Shown: positions 1-8,328, counted from the first letter of the stretch. The stretch is DNA of 64,000 bases from Micromonospora matsumotoense (GCF_900091525.1 NZ_FMCU01000011.1:1-64000), one strand, 5' to 3'. Notes: generated by a model not told the origin, from the sequence alone. A program made the numbers and translations.

Positions 1-306
1 GTCGATGCCGGCTTCAAGAACCGTGTCGTCGAACACGGCGCCCACCTCGGCGTCGACGTCGAGATCGTCACCAAAGACCCACAGATCAAGGGCTTCAGCG
101 TCGTCAAACGCCGATGGGTCGTCGAACGCACCATCGGCTGGCTCATGCACCACCGCCGACTCGTCCGCGACTACGAAACCCGACCCCACAACTCCGCCAG
201 CATGATCACCCTCGCCATGATCGACAACCTCGCCAAACGCCTCACCACCGAAACCACCCCAACCTGGCGAGAACCCCCACAACCACAACACACACAAAAT
301 ACGTGA
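1..306 (+). pseudogene. IS5-type transposase, C-terminal part (cut by window start)
   Basis: Frame 1 is open from the first base to a TGA at 304-306 and gives 101 residues. The segment WVVERTIGWL followed by RRLVRDYE matches the last catalytic-glutamate region of IS5-family DDE transposases. Only the C-terminal third is visible, so it cannot be judged whether the element is whole to the left. The tail is rich in Thr, Pro and Gln. No clear terminal inverted repeat is seen between the stop and the tRNA gene at 365. It could equally be an intact gene entering from outside the window. Confidence 0.75.
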
Positions 307-364
307 ATCAGACGTCCTCTGATCGGCGTCCACCCTGGTTCAGGGTGCGTTCCTGCTGCTCTGG

Positions 365-454
365 TGGCGGAGGGTGTGGGATTCGAACCCACGAAGACAT
401 CGCTGCCTTACCGGTTTTCAAGACCAGCGCCATCGGCCACTAGGCGAACCCTCC
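365..454 (-). tRNA. tRNA-Ser (anticodon UGA)
   Basis: Read on the minus strand, the acceptor stem GGAGGGT pairs with ACCCTCC, followed by discriminator G and an encoded CCA (365-367). The anticodon stem CTGGT/ACCGG encloses the loop CTTGAAA, giving anticodon TGA (complement at 418-420). The T-arm has GGGTTCGAATCCC. The 90-base length reflects the long variable arm typical of serine tRNAs. It decodes UCA and other UCN codons. Confidence 0.96.
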
Positions 455-749
455 CGGACCGCCACCCGGGGGTGCGCGGCCTGTACCTAGTCTGCCACGA
501 ACCGCGTCCGGACGAGCCGGCCCACCACCGTCGGGCGCGGTCCGCCGTACCGGAAAGGGGTCCTTGATCCATGGCATGACCAGCGTGACCTCACCCGGAC
601 GGTCCACTGTGGCCGAAATTTCGGCCGTCCTGGACGAGCGGTGGTCCGCCCCGGGCGACGGGTGGTGGATATTGCCGACCGAAGGTGGTCGGAGTGGCAG
701 TTGTCGTCAGACCGACGTGGTTTCGGATCGGATCGGGTAAGACTGGGCC

Positions 750-1727
750 ATGCGCGCGATCACGATCCCGGTACCCGGTGGACCCGACGCACTCGTCTGG
801 GCGGAGGTGCCCGATCCCGAGCCCGGCGCGGGTGAGGTGATCGTCGAGGTCGCCGCCAGCGCGGTCAACCGGGCCGACCTGCTCCAGCGGCAGGGGCACT
901 ACCCGCCGCCGCCGGGCGTGCCCGCGTACCCCGGCTTGGAGTGTTCGGGGGTGATCGGCGCGGTCGGTGCGGGGGTGACCGGGTGGGCGGTGGGTCAGCC
1001 GGTGTGCGCGCTGCTGGCCGGCGGCGGGTACGCCGAGCGGGTGGCCGTGCCGGCCGGGCAGTTGCTGCCGGTGCCGGCCGGCGTCGATCCGGTCGACGCC
1101 GCCGCGCTGCCCGAGGTGGCCTGCACGGTCTGGTCGAACCTGGTCCGGGTGGCCCACCTGGGCAAGGGCGAGACCCTGCTGGTGCATGGCGGCGGGAGCG
1201 GGATCGGCACGTTCGCGGTGCAGTTCGGCGCGGCGCTGGGGGCGACCGTGGTCGCGACCGCCCGGTCGACCAAGCACGACAAGCTGCGGGAGTTGGGTGC
1301 CGCGCACACCGTCGACTATCGCGAGCAGGACTTCGTCGAGGAGACCCGGCGGGTCACCGACGGACGGGGTGCGGACGTGATCCTCGACATCATGGGCGCC
1401 TCCTACCTGGCCCGGAACGTGGCGGCGCTGGCCGACGGCGGCCGGCTGGTGGTGATCGGCATGCAGGGCGGGCGCAGGGCCGAGCTGGATCTGGGCGCGC
1501 TGCTGGCGAAGCGGGCCTCGGTGGCGGCCACCGCACTGCGCTCCCGCCCGCTGGCCGACAAGGCGGACATCGTCCGGGGTGTCCGGGAGCAGGTGTGGCC
1601 GCTGGTGGAGTCGGGCGCGGTCCGGCCGATCGTGGACCGGCGGCTGCCGATGCGCGACGCCGCGCAGGCGCACCGGCTGGTCGAGTCGAGCGACCACGTG
1701 GGCAAGGTGCTGCTCACCACCGCGTGA
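750..1727 (+). CDS. NAD(P)H:quinone oxidoreductase, zinc-free MDR family
   Basis: A 325-residue cytosolic oxidoreductase of the zeta-crystallin / PIG3 quinone reductase branch of the medium-chain dehydrogenases. The N-terminal GroES-like fold (about 1-120) has the usual NRADLLQRQGHYPPPPG segment. The Rossmann domain carries GGGSGIGTFAVQFGAALGA (about 146-164) for NAD(P)H binding. No zinc ligands are seen. The start ATG at 750 follows a TAAGACT stretch that could be a -10 element for a leaderless message. It ends convergently with soxR 88 bases away; quinone reductases are known SoxR targets in streptomycetes, but no SoxR box is seen in front of this gene. Confidence 0.9.
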   Translation: MRAITIPVPGGPDALVWAEVPDPEPGAGEVIVEVAASAVNRADLLQRQGHYPPPPGVPAYPGLECSGVIGAVGAGVTGWAVGQPVCALLAGGGYAERVAVPAGQLLPVPAGVDPVDAAALPEVACTVWSNLVRVAHLGKGETLLVHGGGSGIGTFAVQFGAALGATVVATARSTKHDKLRELGAAHTVDYREQDFVEETRRVTDGRGADVILDIMGASYLARNVAALADGGRLVVIGMQGGRRAELDLGALLAKRASVAATALRSRPLADKADIVRGVREQVWPLVESGAVRPIVDRRLPMRDAAQAHRLVESSDHVGKVLLTTA

Positions 1728-1814
1728 CGGCCCCGACCGGACGGCCACCGCCGGGACCGCGACGCCTCGCCGGCACCGGACCTGATCACCACCCGGGCAG
1801 CCGCGGGTGAGGAC

Positions 1815-2276
1815 TCAGGACGGCGTGACCGGGCCGTCGCGGCGGGGCAGCACCAGACGGGCGCCGGGGCCCTCGCCGGCCAGCGTGTCGCCCGGGTTGT
1901 AGAGGGTGCAGCGCTGCAACGACAGGCAGCCGCAGCCGATGCAGCCGTCCAGGTCGTCGCGGAGCTTGCCGAGCAACTTGATCCGCTCGTCCAGCCGCTC
2001 CCGCCAGGTGCGGGACAGGGCGGCCCAGTCGTCGGGGCTGGGTGCGCGCGAGGAGGGCAGCGAGTCCAACGCGGCACGGATCTCCTCCAGCGAGATGCCG
2101 ACCTGCTGGGAGATCCGGACGAACGCCACCCGGCGCAGCTCGGTGCGGGCGTACCGCCGCTGGTTGCCGCCGGTGCGTTCGGCGCTGATCAGCCCGAGCC
2201 GTTCGTAGTAGCGCAACGCCGACTGGGCCACCCCGCTGCGCGCGGAGAGCTGGCCGATGGTGAGTGACTCGTGCAT
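1815..2276 (-). CDS. soxR: Redox-sensing MerR-family regulator SoxR
   Basis: 153 residues. The N-terminal MerR helix-turn-helix starts at LTIGQLSARSGVAQSALRYYE. The C-terminal part carries the [2Fe-2S] cysteine signature CIGCGCLSLQRC (CX2CXCX5C), which is specific to SoxR. SoxR dimers sense redox-cycling compounds through the cluster and twist promoters that have a 19-base spacer. The start (2276) is the ATG of MHESLTIG; the long upstream extension of this reading frame overlaps the transketolase gene and is not coding. The gene is divergent from transketolase (46 bases between starts), and an SoxR-box-like dyad lies between them, so it probably controls that operon and possibly itself. Confidence 0.93.
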   Translation of the reverse strand: MHESLTIGQLSARSGVAQSALRYYERLGLISAERTGGNQRRYARTELRRVAFVRISQQVGISLEEIRAALDSLPSSRAPSPDDWAALSRTWRERLDERIKLLGKLRDDLDGCIGCGCLSLQRCTLYNPGDTLAGEGPGARLVLPRRDGPVTPS

Positions 2277-2284
2277 CACTGCCC

Positions 2285-2315
2285 TTGAGTTGAAGTGAAC
2301 TTCAGGTTGCACGCT
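2285..2315 (+). promoter_or_regulatory. SoxR-type promoter and SoxR box of the transketolase operon
   Basis: The 18-base box GTTGAAGTGAACTTCAGG (2289-2306) contains the perfect dyad TGAAGT-GA-ACTTCA (2291-2304). On the minus strand it matches 13 of 18 bases of the enterobacterial SoxR box. A -35 TTGAGT (2285-2290) and a -10-like CACGCT (2310-2315) are exactly 19 bases apart with the dyad inside the spacer, the hallmark of MerR/SoxR-activated promoters. The predicted transcription start falls on the ATG at 2322, implying a leaderless message. Confidence 0.72.
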
Positions 2316-2321
2316 AGCCAC

Positions 2322-3158
2322 ATGACCACATCGACCGCAACCCGTCCGCCGGGCCGCCTCCTCCCCGCGCCGGTCGTCGCTCCGCTGGAACGAATCCGCG
2401 CCGGTGACGCCTACGACGCCAACGTGTACTCCACCGTCGACGTGCACTGGGTGCTCTACGACCGGGTCCTGAGGGTCACCCCGGCCACCGTCGACGACCC
2501 CGACCGGGACCGCTTCCTGCTCTCCAAGGGGCACGCCGTGGCCGGCTACTACGCGGTGCTCGCCGCCAAGGGGTTCATCCCCGTCGACTGGCTCGACGAC
2601 GCGGGCGGGCCGGACAGCCGGCTCGGCGGCCACCCCGACCGGACCCTGGTCCCCGGCGTCGAGATCGGCTCCGGCTCCCTCGGCCACGGCCTCGGGCTGG
2701 GCGTCGGCACCGTGCTCGGCCTGCGGGCCCAGGGTCGCACCACCCCAAGGGTGTACGTCCTGCTCGGCGACGCCGAACTCGACGAGGGCTCCAACCACGA
2801 GGCGATCGCGTACGCCGGTGCCGCCGGGCTGGCCGGGCTCACCGCGATCGTGGTCGACAACTCGTCGGCCAGCCACGGTTGGCCGGGTGGGGTGGCCAGC
2901 CGGTTCACCGTCAACGGCTGGACCGCCGCCACCGTCGACGGGCACGACCACGACGCCCTGCACGCGGCCCTCACCGGCCACGACGGCCACCGCCCGCACG
3001 TCGTCGTCGCGGTCGACACGCCCCGCCACCCGGCACACCGACCAGCCGACGCAGACCGACCGGAGCAGGCGGGCCGATCAGAGATCCAGGCCGTCCGGCC
3101 GGACCAGCCGGGCCGGTCGGTGGCCGGCGACGGACCTACCCCGGGGAGCGGGAAATGA
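2322..3158 (+). CDS. Transketolase, N-terminal (thiamine-diphosphate binding) subunit
   Basis: 278 residues. This is the first half of a split transketolase, which transfers two-carbon ketol units between sugar phosphates in the non-oxidative pentose phosphate pathway. Diagnostic segments are LLSKGHAVAGYYAVL (substrate/phosphate-binding loop), GSLGHGLGLGVG and the ThDP/Mg motif GDAELDEGSNHEA with VDNSS. The ATG at 2322 is chosen because it sits 6 bases after the -10 of the SoxR-type promoter; an ATG at 2295 lies inside the operator. The last 45 or so residues are a low-complexity Pro/Arg/Asp-rich tail. It overlaps the next gene by 4 bases (ATGA), so the two halves are translationally coupled. 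Confidence 0.92.
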   Translation: MTTSTATRPPGRLLPAPVVAPLERIRAGDAYDANVYSTVDVHWVLYDRVLRVTPATVDDPDRDRFLLSKGHAVAGYYAVLAAKGFIPVDWLDDAGGPDSRLGGHPDRTLVPGVEIGSGSLGHGLGLGVGTVLGLRAQGRTTPRVYVLLGDAELDEGSNHEAIAYAGAAGLAGLTAIVVDNSSASHGWPGGVASRFTVNGWTAATVDGHDHDALHAALTGHDGHRPHVVVAVDTPRHPAHRPADADRPEQAGRSEIQAVRPDQPGRSVAGDGPTPGSGK

Positions 3159-4054
3159 CCATGCGGGACGCCTTCGTCGCCAGCGCCACCCGGTTCCTCG
3201 ACGATCCCCGGACCACCATCGTGCTGGCCGACATCTCCGCCGACGCCTTCGCCGGGGCGGCCCGCCGGTATCCGGGCCAGGTCGTCAACGTGGGCATCCG
3301 GGAACAGTTGATGGTCGGGGTCGCCGGTGGGCTCGCCCTCACCGGGCAGCGCCCGATCGTGCACAGCTACGCCCCGTTCCTCGTCGAGCGGGCGTACGAG
3401 CAGATCAAGCTGGATCTCGACCACCAGGGGGTCGGCGCGGTGCTGGTCAGCATCGGCGCGTCCTACGACCGGGCGGAGGCCGGCCGGACCCACCTGGCCC
3501 CGGCGGACGTCGCGCTGATCGACACCCTGGACGGCTGGACCGTGCACGTGCCCGGCCACCCCGACGAGGTCCCCGACCTGCTACGGGACGCGGTCTGCGG
3601 GCAGCACTCGACCTACCTGCGGCTGTCCACCCGGAGCAACGCGCGGGCGTACCCGCAGGCGGGTGGGTTGCACGTGGTGCGCGACGCCGGGCCGGGCGCG
3701 GCGCTGCTGGTGGCGGTCGGTCCGGTGCGCGACGAGGCGCTCGCGGCGGTTGCCGACCTGCCCGTGACGGTGGCCTACACGCACCGGCCCCGACCGTTCG
3801 ACGTGACCGGGCTGCGGGCGCTGGCCGGCAGCGAGATGATCGTGGTGGAGCCCTACCTGGCCGGCACCTCCGCGCGGGTGGTGGCCGAGGCGCTGGCGGA
3901 CCGGCCGCACCGACTGCTCAGCCTCGGCGTGGGCCGTGCGGAGCTGCGGCGCTACGGCACCGCCGAGGACCACGACCGGTGGCACGGCCTCGATCCGGCC
4001 GGGCTTCGCCGCGCGATCGGCGACTTCCTGACAGCGGGAGCCCCGGTCGGGTAA
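3155..4054 (+). CDS. Transketolase, C-terminal (pyrimidine-binding) subunit
   Basis: 299 residues, second half of the split enzyme. The pyrimidine domain contains VVNVGIREQLMVGVAGGLAL, with the catalytic Glu that activates the thiazolium ring, then IVHSYAPFLVERAYEQIKLD and a C-terminal Rossmann-like domain (VEPYLAGTSARVVAEAL). It starts at the ATG inside the ATGA overlap with the upstream subunit; in-frame sequence further upstream belongs to the other gene. Partner of the preceding subunit in an alpha2beta2-type enzyme, by analogy with other split transketolases. Confidence 0.92.
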   Translation: MTMRDAFVASATRFLDDPRTTIVLADISADAFAGAARRYPGQVVNVGIREQLMVGVAGGLALTGQRPIVHSYAPFLVERAYEQIKLDLDHQGVGAVLVSIGASYDRAEAGRTHLAPADVALIDTLDGWTVHVPGHPDEVPDLLRDAVCGQHSTYLRLSTRSNARAYPQAGGLHVVRDAGPGAALLVAVGPVRDEALAAVADLPVTVAYTHRPRPFDVTGLRALAGSEMIVVEPYLAGTSARVVAEALADRPHRLLSLGVGRAELRRYGTAEDHDRWHGLDPAGLRRAIGDFLTAGAPVG

Positions 4055-4129
4055 TCGGACCGGACACCGGGCGACCCGACGCGGTGCCCGGACCGGAGGC
4101 GGCGACGGGACCCGGAAACAGGGGCGGGA

Positions 4130-4840
4130 TCAGCGGGGTGAACGGGCGGGGCGGGGGCGGGGGCGGGTGCGTTCCCGGCCGAGGATCCAGATCGCCTCGA
4201 CCCCGTCCTTCCACGTGATCTTCTTACCCTCCTCGCGCCCCCGCGCCCGGTAGCTGATCGGCACCTCATACGGACGGATCCGACGACGCAACAACTTGCC
4301 GGTCACCTCCGCCTCCATCCCGAAACCCCGCGACCGGACACCCAACGACCGGTACAACTCCACCGGCATCAACTTGAAACACGTCTCCAGATCACCGATA
4401 TACGAGTTGAACAACACATTCGCCGCCATCGTGACACCCTTGTTACCCATCACATACCAAAAGCTGTACGCGCTGTGACTACCGAAGGTGCGGTTGCCAT
4501 AGACCACAGTCGCCCGCCCATCGAGCACCGGAGCCAACAACCGGGGAATGTCCTGCGGGTCGTACTCCAAATCAGCATCCAGGATGACCATGTACTCACC
4601 CTCGGCACTGGCCACGGCCGTCTTGATCGCCGCACCCTTACCCGCGTTACGCGAATGGGTGATCACCCGCAACCGGCTGTCGTCCGCCCGACCGAGGATC
4701 TCCCCGGTGCCGTCCCGGCTACCGTCATCCACCACGACCAACTCGATCTCACACGGATAATCGACCGCCAATGCCTGCTTCAGGGCATCCGCGATGCGTT
4801 CTTCCTCGTTGTAGACCGGCATGAGGATCGAGAGCTTCAC
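4130..4840 (-). CDS. Family 2 glycosyltransferase, Dpm1-like, copy 1
   Basis: About 236 residues. Begins KLSILMPVYNEEERI and has the GT2 motifs VVVDDGSRDGTGEIL and VILDADLEYDPQDI (the metal-binding DAD). No membrane segments are obvious, so it is a soluble GT-A enzyme of the kind that loads a sugar onto polyprenyl phosphate. The GTG at 4840 is preceded by GGAG at a 6-base spacing; an in-frame GTG at 4852 is the alternative. It is nearly identical in protein sequence to the gene at 7624-8328; only the last dozen residues (Arg/Pro-rich here) differ because the duplicated segment ends at 4163. Likely partner: the GT-C enzyme upstream at 5625-7304. Confidence 0.88.
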   Translation of the reverse strand: MKLSILMPVYNEEERIADALKQALAVDYPCEIELVVVDDGSRDGTGEILGRADDSRLRVITHSRNAGKGAAIKTAVASAEGEYMVILDADLEYDPQDIPRLLAPVLDGRATVVYGNRTFGSHSAYSFWYVMGNKGVTMAANVLFNSYIGDLETCFKLMPVELYRSLGVRSRGFGMEAEVTGKLLRRRIRPYEVPISYRARGREEGKKITWKDGVEAIWILGRERTRPRPRPARSPR

Positions 4841-4895
4841 GGGAATCTCCACGGTGGCGACAGTGAGTCGGCCCTAGCCTAGCCTGGCAGGTCAG
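4163..4895. repeat. Long direct repeat, copy 1 (about 0.73 kb)
   Basis: This segment, from GCGGGTGCGTTCCCGG to CCTGGCAGGTCAG, recurs in the same orientation at 7651-8384. It covers nearly all of the GT2 gene plus about 50 bases upstream, including TAGCCTAGCC promoter-region sequence. The two differ by one single-base indel (an extra G near 8360) and by scattered, mostly synonymous substitutions. The last roughly 200 bases (gene start and promoter side) are almost identical, while the middle is noticeably more diverged. Confidence 0.93.
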
Positions 4896-5480
4896 TTGGC
4901 GTGTCGACGCTGGCGGTGGGATCGGCGGGCTCGGGCTTGGGATGTTCGTCGCCGGGTCGACCAGCGCAGGATGTGCTGGGGTGGGAGCGACACGGCGAGG
5001 ACGAAGGCGTGGAGGAGTCGACGGACTTCGGCGACGGTCAGCGATGATCGGCGATGACCAACTCCGGGGCGTCGTCCGCCAGCGTGAGAGCGCCGCGACA
5101 CCCGCGCCGCCCTCAAGTCGATCCGGGCCGCCCCCGACGGGGCCCCGATCCACGTCATCCTGGACAACCTGTCCGCGCACAACGGCCGCAAGATCCGAGC
5201 GTGGGCGGACCACCCCCACCACCCGACGCTGACCCGGAAGCTGCAGGCCTGCCTGCGCTGGCGCAACGCCAACGCCCGCCACCCCGACATCCTGGCCGCC
5301 CAACGCCGTGAACGCGCCCGCATCCGCAGCGAACGCCGACGACGCTGGTGGACAACCCGCCACCCGCGCAGCCTGACCCCAACACCCTGAACGTTCGTGG
5401 TCACGGCACTAGCCAGGCCGTACCCGATCCCACGGTGTTCCAGATCGATGGGTGCGCCGTAGACCTCGTCACCGGTCACA
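4892..5480 (-). pseudogene. IS701-type transposase remnant, split by an IS630-type remnant
   Basis: On the minus strand a fragment near 5480-5390 reads TGDEVYGAPIDLEHRGIGYG, which resembles the GDEVYG...RGIGYVLA segment of IS701-family transposases. A second piece, about 5060-4892, reads SLTVAEVRRLL...HILRWSTRRRTSQARARRSH and resembles the C-terminus of the same family. Between them the strand switches to an IS630-type fragment (5100-5390, plus). The stop codon (4892-4894) lies at the very edge of the GT2 direct repeat. It cannot make a working transposase. Confidence 0.6.
5100..5390 (+). pseudogene. IS630-type transposase, C-terminal remnant
   Basis: The frame starting at 5100 reads TRAALKSIRAAPDGAPIHVI and continues with LDNLSAHNGRKIRAWA and CLRWRNANARHPDILAAQRR, ending in TGA at 5388-5390. 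The ILDN.S.H segment is the second catalytic-Asp region of IS630/Tc1-type DDE transposases. Everything N-terminal to the DDE core is missing. It sits inside the IS701-type remnant, so it was probably the later insertion. Confidence 0.7.
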
Positions 5481-5624
5481 CAGATTTCTCAGGACATCCT
5501 GTCTCCGCGAGGCTGTTCAAGGCGTGTACGAGATCAAGCGCCAGCCGCGACGCGCATAGCAGCTGGGGTCGCCCACGAAATAGCGCCTGCAAATCAACTG
5601 CCAGGTCGACGTCAAGCGCTGGCA

Positions 5625-7304
5625 CTATGGCCGTTGGTGGCAGACGAAAACTCGATACTCCCCGACGTCCTGGACCTCAATGATGTCCACCCTCGCGGGG
5701 GTCGATCGTGCAAAGGTATCCGGAAGTCCACTCGTGCGGGGCAGTACGTATGCCACGCGATCCGCTTGCTCCACCTGGGCGCGATACGGGCGATACCGAT
5801 CGTGCCCGGGGTTCAGGTTGTCATCAACCACAGCGCAACGAATCTTCTCCGCGCTTGCATAGGCCAGTCTGTTGCACGTCCAATACTCGGTATAGATCCG
5901 TGTAAGCCCAGCAGCGAGCAGATGATCCTTCAATTGCCTTTCCTCAACTGCCTCTGCCGCGTACTGTGGCTGATGAAGAACTAGTTGTCCGGTGGCGACC
6001 AGCAAGCTGCCCACGAACGCACCGACCGTCGCGACACGGGCGATAGTCAAAACAAAGCCGCCGCCCACCTTTCGAGCCATCGTCGGATGGTTCGCACCGA
6101 AGTTGCGCGGTACCACGCTGCGGGACGTGAGACTCAGACCGGCCCACAGCGGCCAGAGAACTGCTGGCAGCGAAATGAGACCGTAGTGGAGATAGCGAGC
6201 GCTCTCCACGGGGGTCAGTGCTGATGAGGCGCTGAGAACGTAGGCGATCAGGGTCAGCCCGCCGCCGGCAAGGAGAGCGAGTCGGCTGGCATGTAGCCGT
6301 CGATCCTGAGTATCGGCCTGACGAAATGAAACTGCCCCCATTATGACCGCCGCGATCAGCAAAGTCAGATAGCCGGGCCCCCACCACATCTGCCACGCTT
6401 CACAGCGGCTCGGGCCACACACGCCAGAACTCAGTGGTAAACCGAGAAGAACTGCTCCGTGCAGTCGGTCGACCAACGGGGCCGACTCGGCGGCACCGCT
6501 GATGGAAAGCAGGACCGACAGTGAGTCGGGGTGGCCGGGCCGGAGGTTATACCAGATCAAGGGAGCCGCGCCCAGGGCGAAGCCCGCGGCGACAAGGAGT
6601 AGTCGCCCTTTAGTCAACACCTCTCGATTCGCCCAGCCTAGGAGGAACACGGCCACGGCTACGTATGGCAACGCAAGCCAGTGGGTCCACACGATGTAGC
6701 CGGCCAGCAACCCCCAACCAAAGTATATTCCCAGCCCTCCCGTTCTGCGCAACGCCAAGAGTGCCGATGCCGCCATCAATGCCGCCGTGGCCGCAGCCAC
6801 GTCAGAGTATCCGCCAGCACCGATTAATTGGCTTTTTATGACGCGATCGGAACCGAATGCCATGATCGCTACAGAAAAAGCGGCAAACCATGGCGTGTAG
6901 AGAGTTCTCGTTAATTGGTAGAGCAGTATCAGAAATAGCGCGTACATGGCCAGAGCCGGCACCCGCATGACCCACCAATGCACGCCGAAAACCTGGACCA
7001 GGGGTGCCGCCAGGTAGGAATGGAACGCACCCATGTAGTGCTGGCCGTAGAAGAAGACCGGCCAGTGCCGGCCTTCCCCGATGTGCAGTGCCGCCAAGCC
7101 GGCGGTGCCTTCATCGCTGTTGGCGGGTGGAACGTCAAACGCCACCAGGAGAACCCGATAAAGGAGGCCAGCGAGACCGACGGCAGTGGCCAGCCGGCCG
7201 GGGGTCACTATTCGTACTACTCGCTGGGCGTTCGGCCCACCCGAAAGGGCGGCAGTTGCCTCACCATAATTACGAAGTCGATCATTGCTAACTGACCGCA
7301 CCAC
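5625..7304 (-). CDS. Polytopic membrane glycosyltransferase (GT-C fold), unknown acceptor
   Basis: 559 residues with about ten hydrophobic segments and a soluble C-terminal tail of about 110 residues. The first extracytoplasmic loop contains NSDEGTAGLAALHIGEGRHW, with acidic residues placed as in GT-C enzymes that use polyprenyl-phosphate sugars. FFYGQHYMGAFHSYLAAP follows it, as in dolichol-phosphate-mannosyltransferase-like families. It starts with tandem GTG codons at 7304. Base composition is visibly more A/T-rich than the neighbours, and it lies between transposase wrecks and the two GT2 copies, so it looks acquired. It could use the lipid-linked sugar made by the GT2 enzymes. The exact family is not certain. 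Confidence 0.75.
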   Translation of the reverse strand: MVRSVSNDRLRNYGEATAALSGGPNAQRVVRIVTPGRLATAVGLAGLLYRVLLVAFDVPPANSDEGTAGLAALHIGEGRHWPVFFYGQHYMGAFHSYLAAPLVQVFGVHWWVMRVPALAMYALFLILLYQLTRTLYTPWFAAFSVAIMAFGSDRVIKSQLIGAGGYSDVAAATAALMAASALLALRRTGGLGIYFGWGLLAGYIVWTHWLALPYVAVAVFLLGWANREVLTKGRLLLVAAGFALGAAPLIWYNLRPGHPDSLSVLLSISGAAESAPLVDRLHGAVLLGLPLSSGVCGPSRCEAWQMWWGPGYLTLLIAAVIMGAVSFRQADTQDRRLHASRLALLAGGGLTLIAYVLSASSALTPVESARYLHYGLISLPAVLWPLWAGLSLTSRSVVPRNFGANHPTMARKVGGGFVLTIARVATVGAFVGSLLVATGQLVLHQPQYAAEAVEERQLKDHLLAAGLTRIYTEYWTCNRLAYASAEKIRCAVVDDNLNPGHDRYRPYRAQVEQADRVAYVLPRTSGLPDTFARSTPARVDIIEVQDVGEYRVFVCHQRP

Positions 7305-7419
7305 CGCGCCCCCGTAATTACGAAGTCATCGAGCCAAGGCAGGATAGCTTATCGTCAGGCGACGCTGGCACCACACGATTGGTAGCGCTCAAGCCGTCGG
7401 CAGCGGCCTGGGGCTCGCG

Positions 7420-7560
7420 GTGGAGATTGACCTGGGCGATCAGACCGTCGCCACTCTCAAGACCTGGAGAGCCTTGGCGAAGCTATGGTGCTGCCACGCC
7501 GCGCCACCGCGACAGTGCAGGCCGTCCTCTCACGTCAGCGCTTGAGGCAGGGCCTGCGGC
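7420..7560 (+). pseudogene. IS5-type transposase, C-terminal scrap with frameshift
   Basis: From about 7422 the plus strand reads VEIDLGDQTVATLKTWRALAK, then continues in another frame as LPRRATATVQAVLSRQRL. Together these resemble the C-terminal LKTWRIL.KLRCCPRRAT..V.AVL of actinobacterial IS5-type transposases. The frame changes near 7485. There is no start and no other domain. The rest of 7305-7650 shows no gene. Confidence 0.5.
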
Positions 7561-7623
7561 GATACGGCACGTCGATCGACACAGCGCTGTACGGACTTGA
7601 CGCTGCCGGGCCGCGCCGGCCAA

Positions 7624-8328
7624 TCAGCGCCTTACCAGGCTGGCACGCCGGCGGGTGCGTTCCCGGCCGAGGATCCAGATCGCCTCGACCCCGTCCTTCC
7701 AGGTGATCTTCTTGCCCTCTTCGCGCCCGCGCGCCCGGTAGCTGATCGGCACCTCGTACGGGCGGATGCGGCGGCGCAACAGCTTGCCGGTCACCTCCGC
7801 CTCCATCCCGAAACCCCGCGACCGGATGCCCAGCGACCGGTACAGCTCGACCGGCATCAGCTTGAAACAGGTCTCCAGGTCACCGATATAGGAGTTGAAC
7901 AACACATTCGCCGCCATCGTGACGCCCTTGTTACCCATCACATACCAGAAGCTGTACGCGCTGTGGCTACCGAAGGTGCGGTTGCCGTAGACCACCGTGG
8001 CCCGCCCGTCGAGCACCGGGGCGAGCAACCGGGGGATGTCCTGCGGGTCGTACTCCAGGTCGGCGTCGAGAATGACCATGTACTCACCCTCGGCGCTGGC
8101 CACGGCCGTCTTGATGGCCGCACCCTTACCCGCGTTACGCGGGTGGGTGATCACCCGCAGCCGCGCGTCGTCCGCCCGGCCGAGGATCTCCCCGGTGCCG
8201 TCCCGGCTACCGTCATCGACCACGACCAACTCGATCTCACACGGATAATCGACCGCCAATGCCTGCTTGAGGGCATCCGCGATGCGTTCTTCCTCGTTGT
8301 AGACCGGCATGAGGATCGAGAGCTTCAC
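7624..8328 (-). CDS. Family 2 glycosyltransferase, Dpm1-like, copy 2
   Basis: About 234 residues, with the same motifs as copy 1 (KLSILMPVYNEEER, VVVDDGSRDGTG, VILDADLEYDP). It differs from copy 1 at about four positions in the shared part: EIL/EIP before the start, DDA/DDS, HPR/HSR and GIRS/GVRS. Third positions here are more GC-rich than in copy 1 and match the genome style, so this may be the resident copy. The GTG at 8328 has GGAG 6 bases ahead. The alternative GTG at 8340 lies 7 bases after a CACTGT hexamer, which would make a leaderless start. It is divergent from the GT-C gene at 8486. Confidence 0.9.
   Translation of the reverse strand: MKLSILMPVYNEEERIADALKQALAVDYPCEIELVVVDDGSRDGTGEILGRADDARLRVITHPRNAGKGAAIKTAVASAEGEYMVILDADLEYDPQDIPRLLAPVLDGRATVVYGNRTFGSHSAYSFWYVMGNKGVTMAANVLFNSYIGDLETCFKLMPVELYRSLGIRSRGFGMEAEVTGKLLRRRIRPYEVPISYRARGREEGKKITWKDGVEAIWILGRERTRRRASLVRR

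Noticed and set aside
365..454. tRNA-Ser as an attachment site for an integrated element
   Set aside because: A transposase tail lies beside it, but there is no integrase gene, and I saw no repeat of the tRNA 3' end elsewhere in the window.
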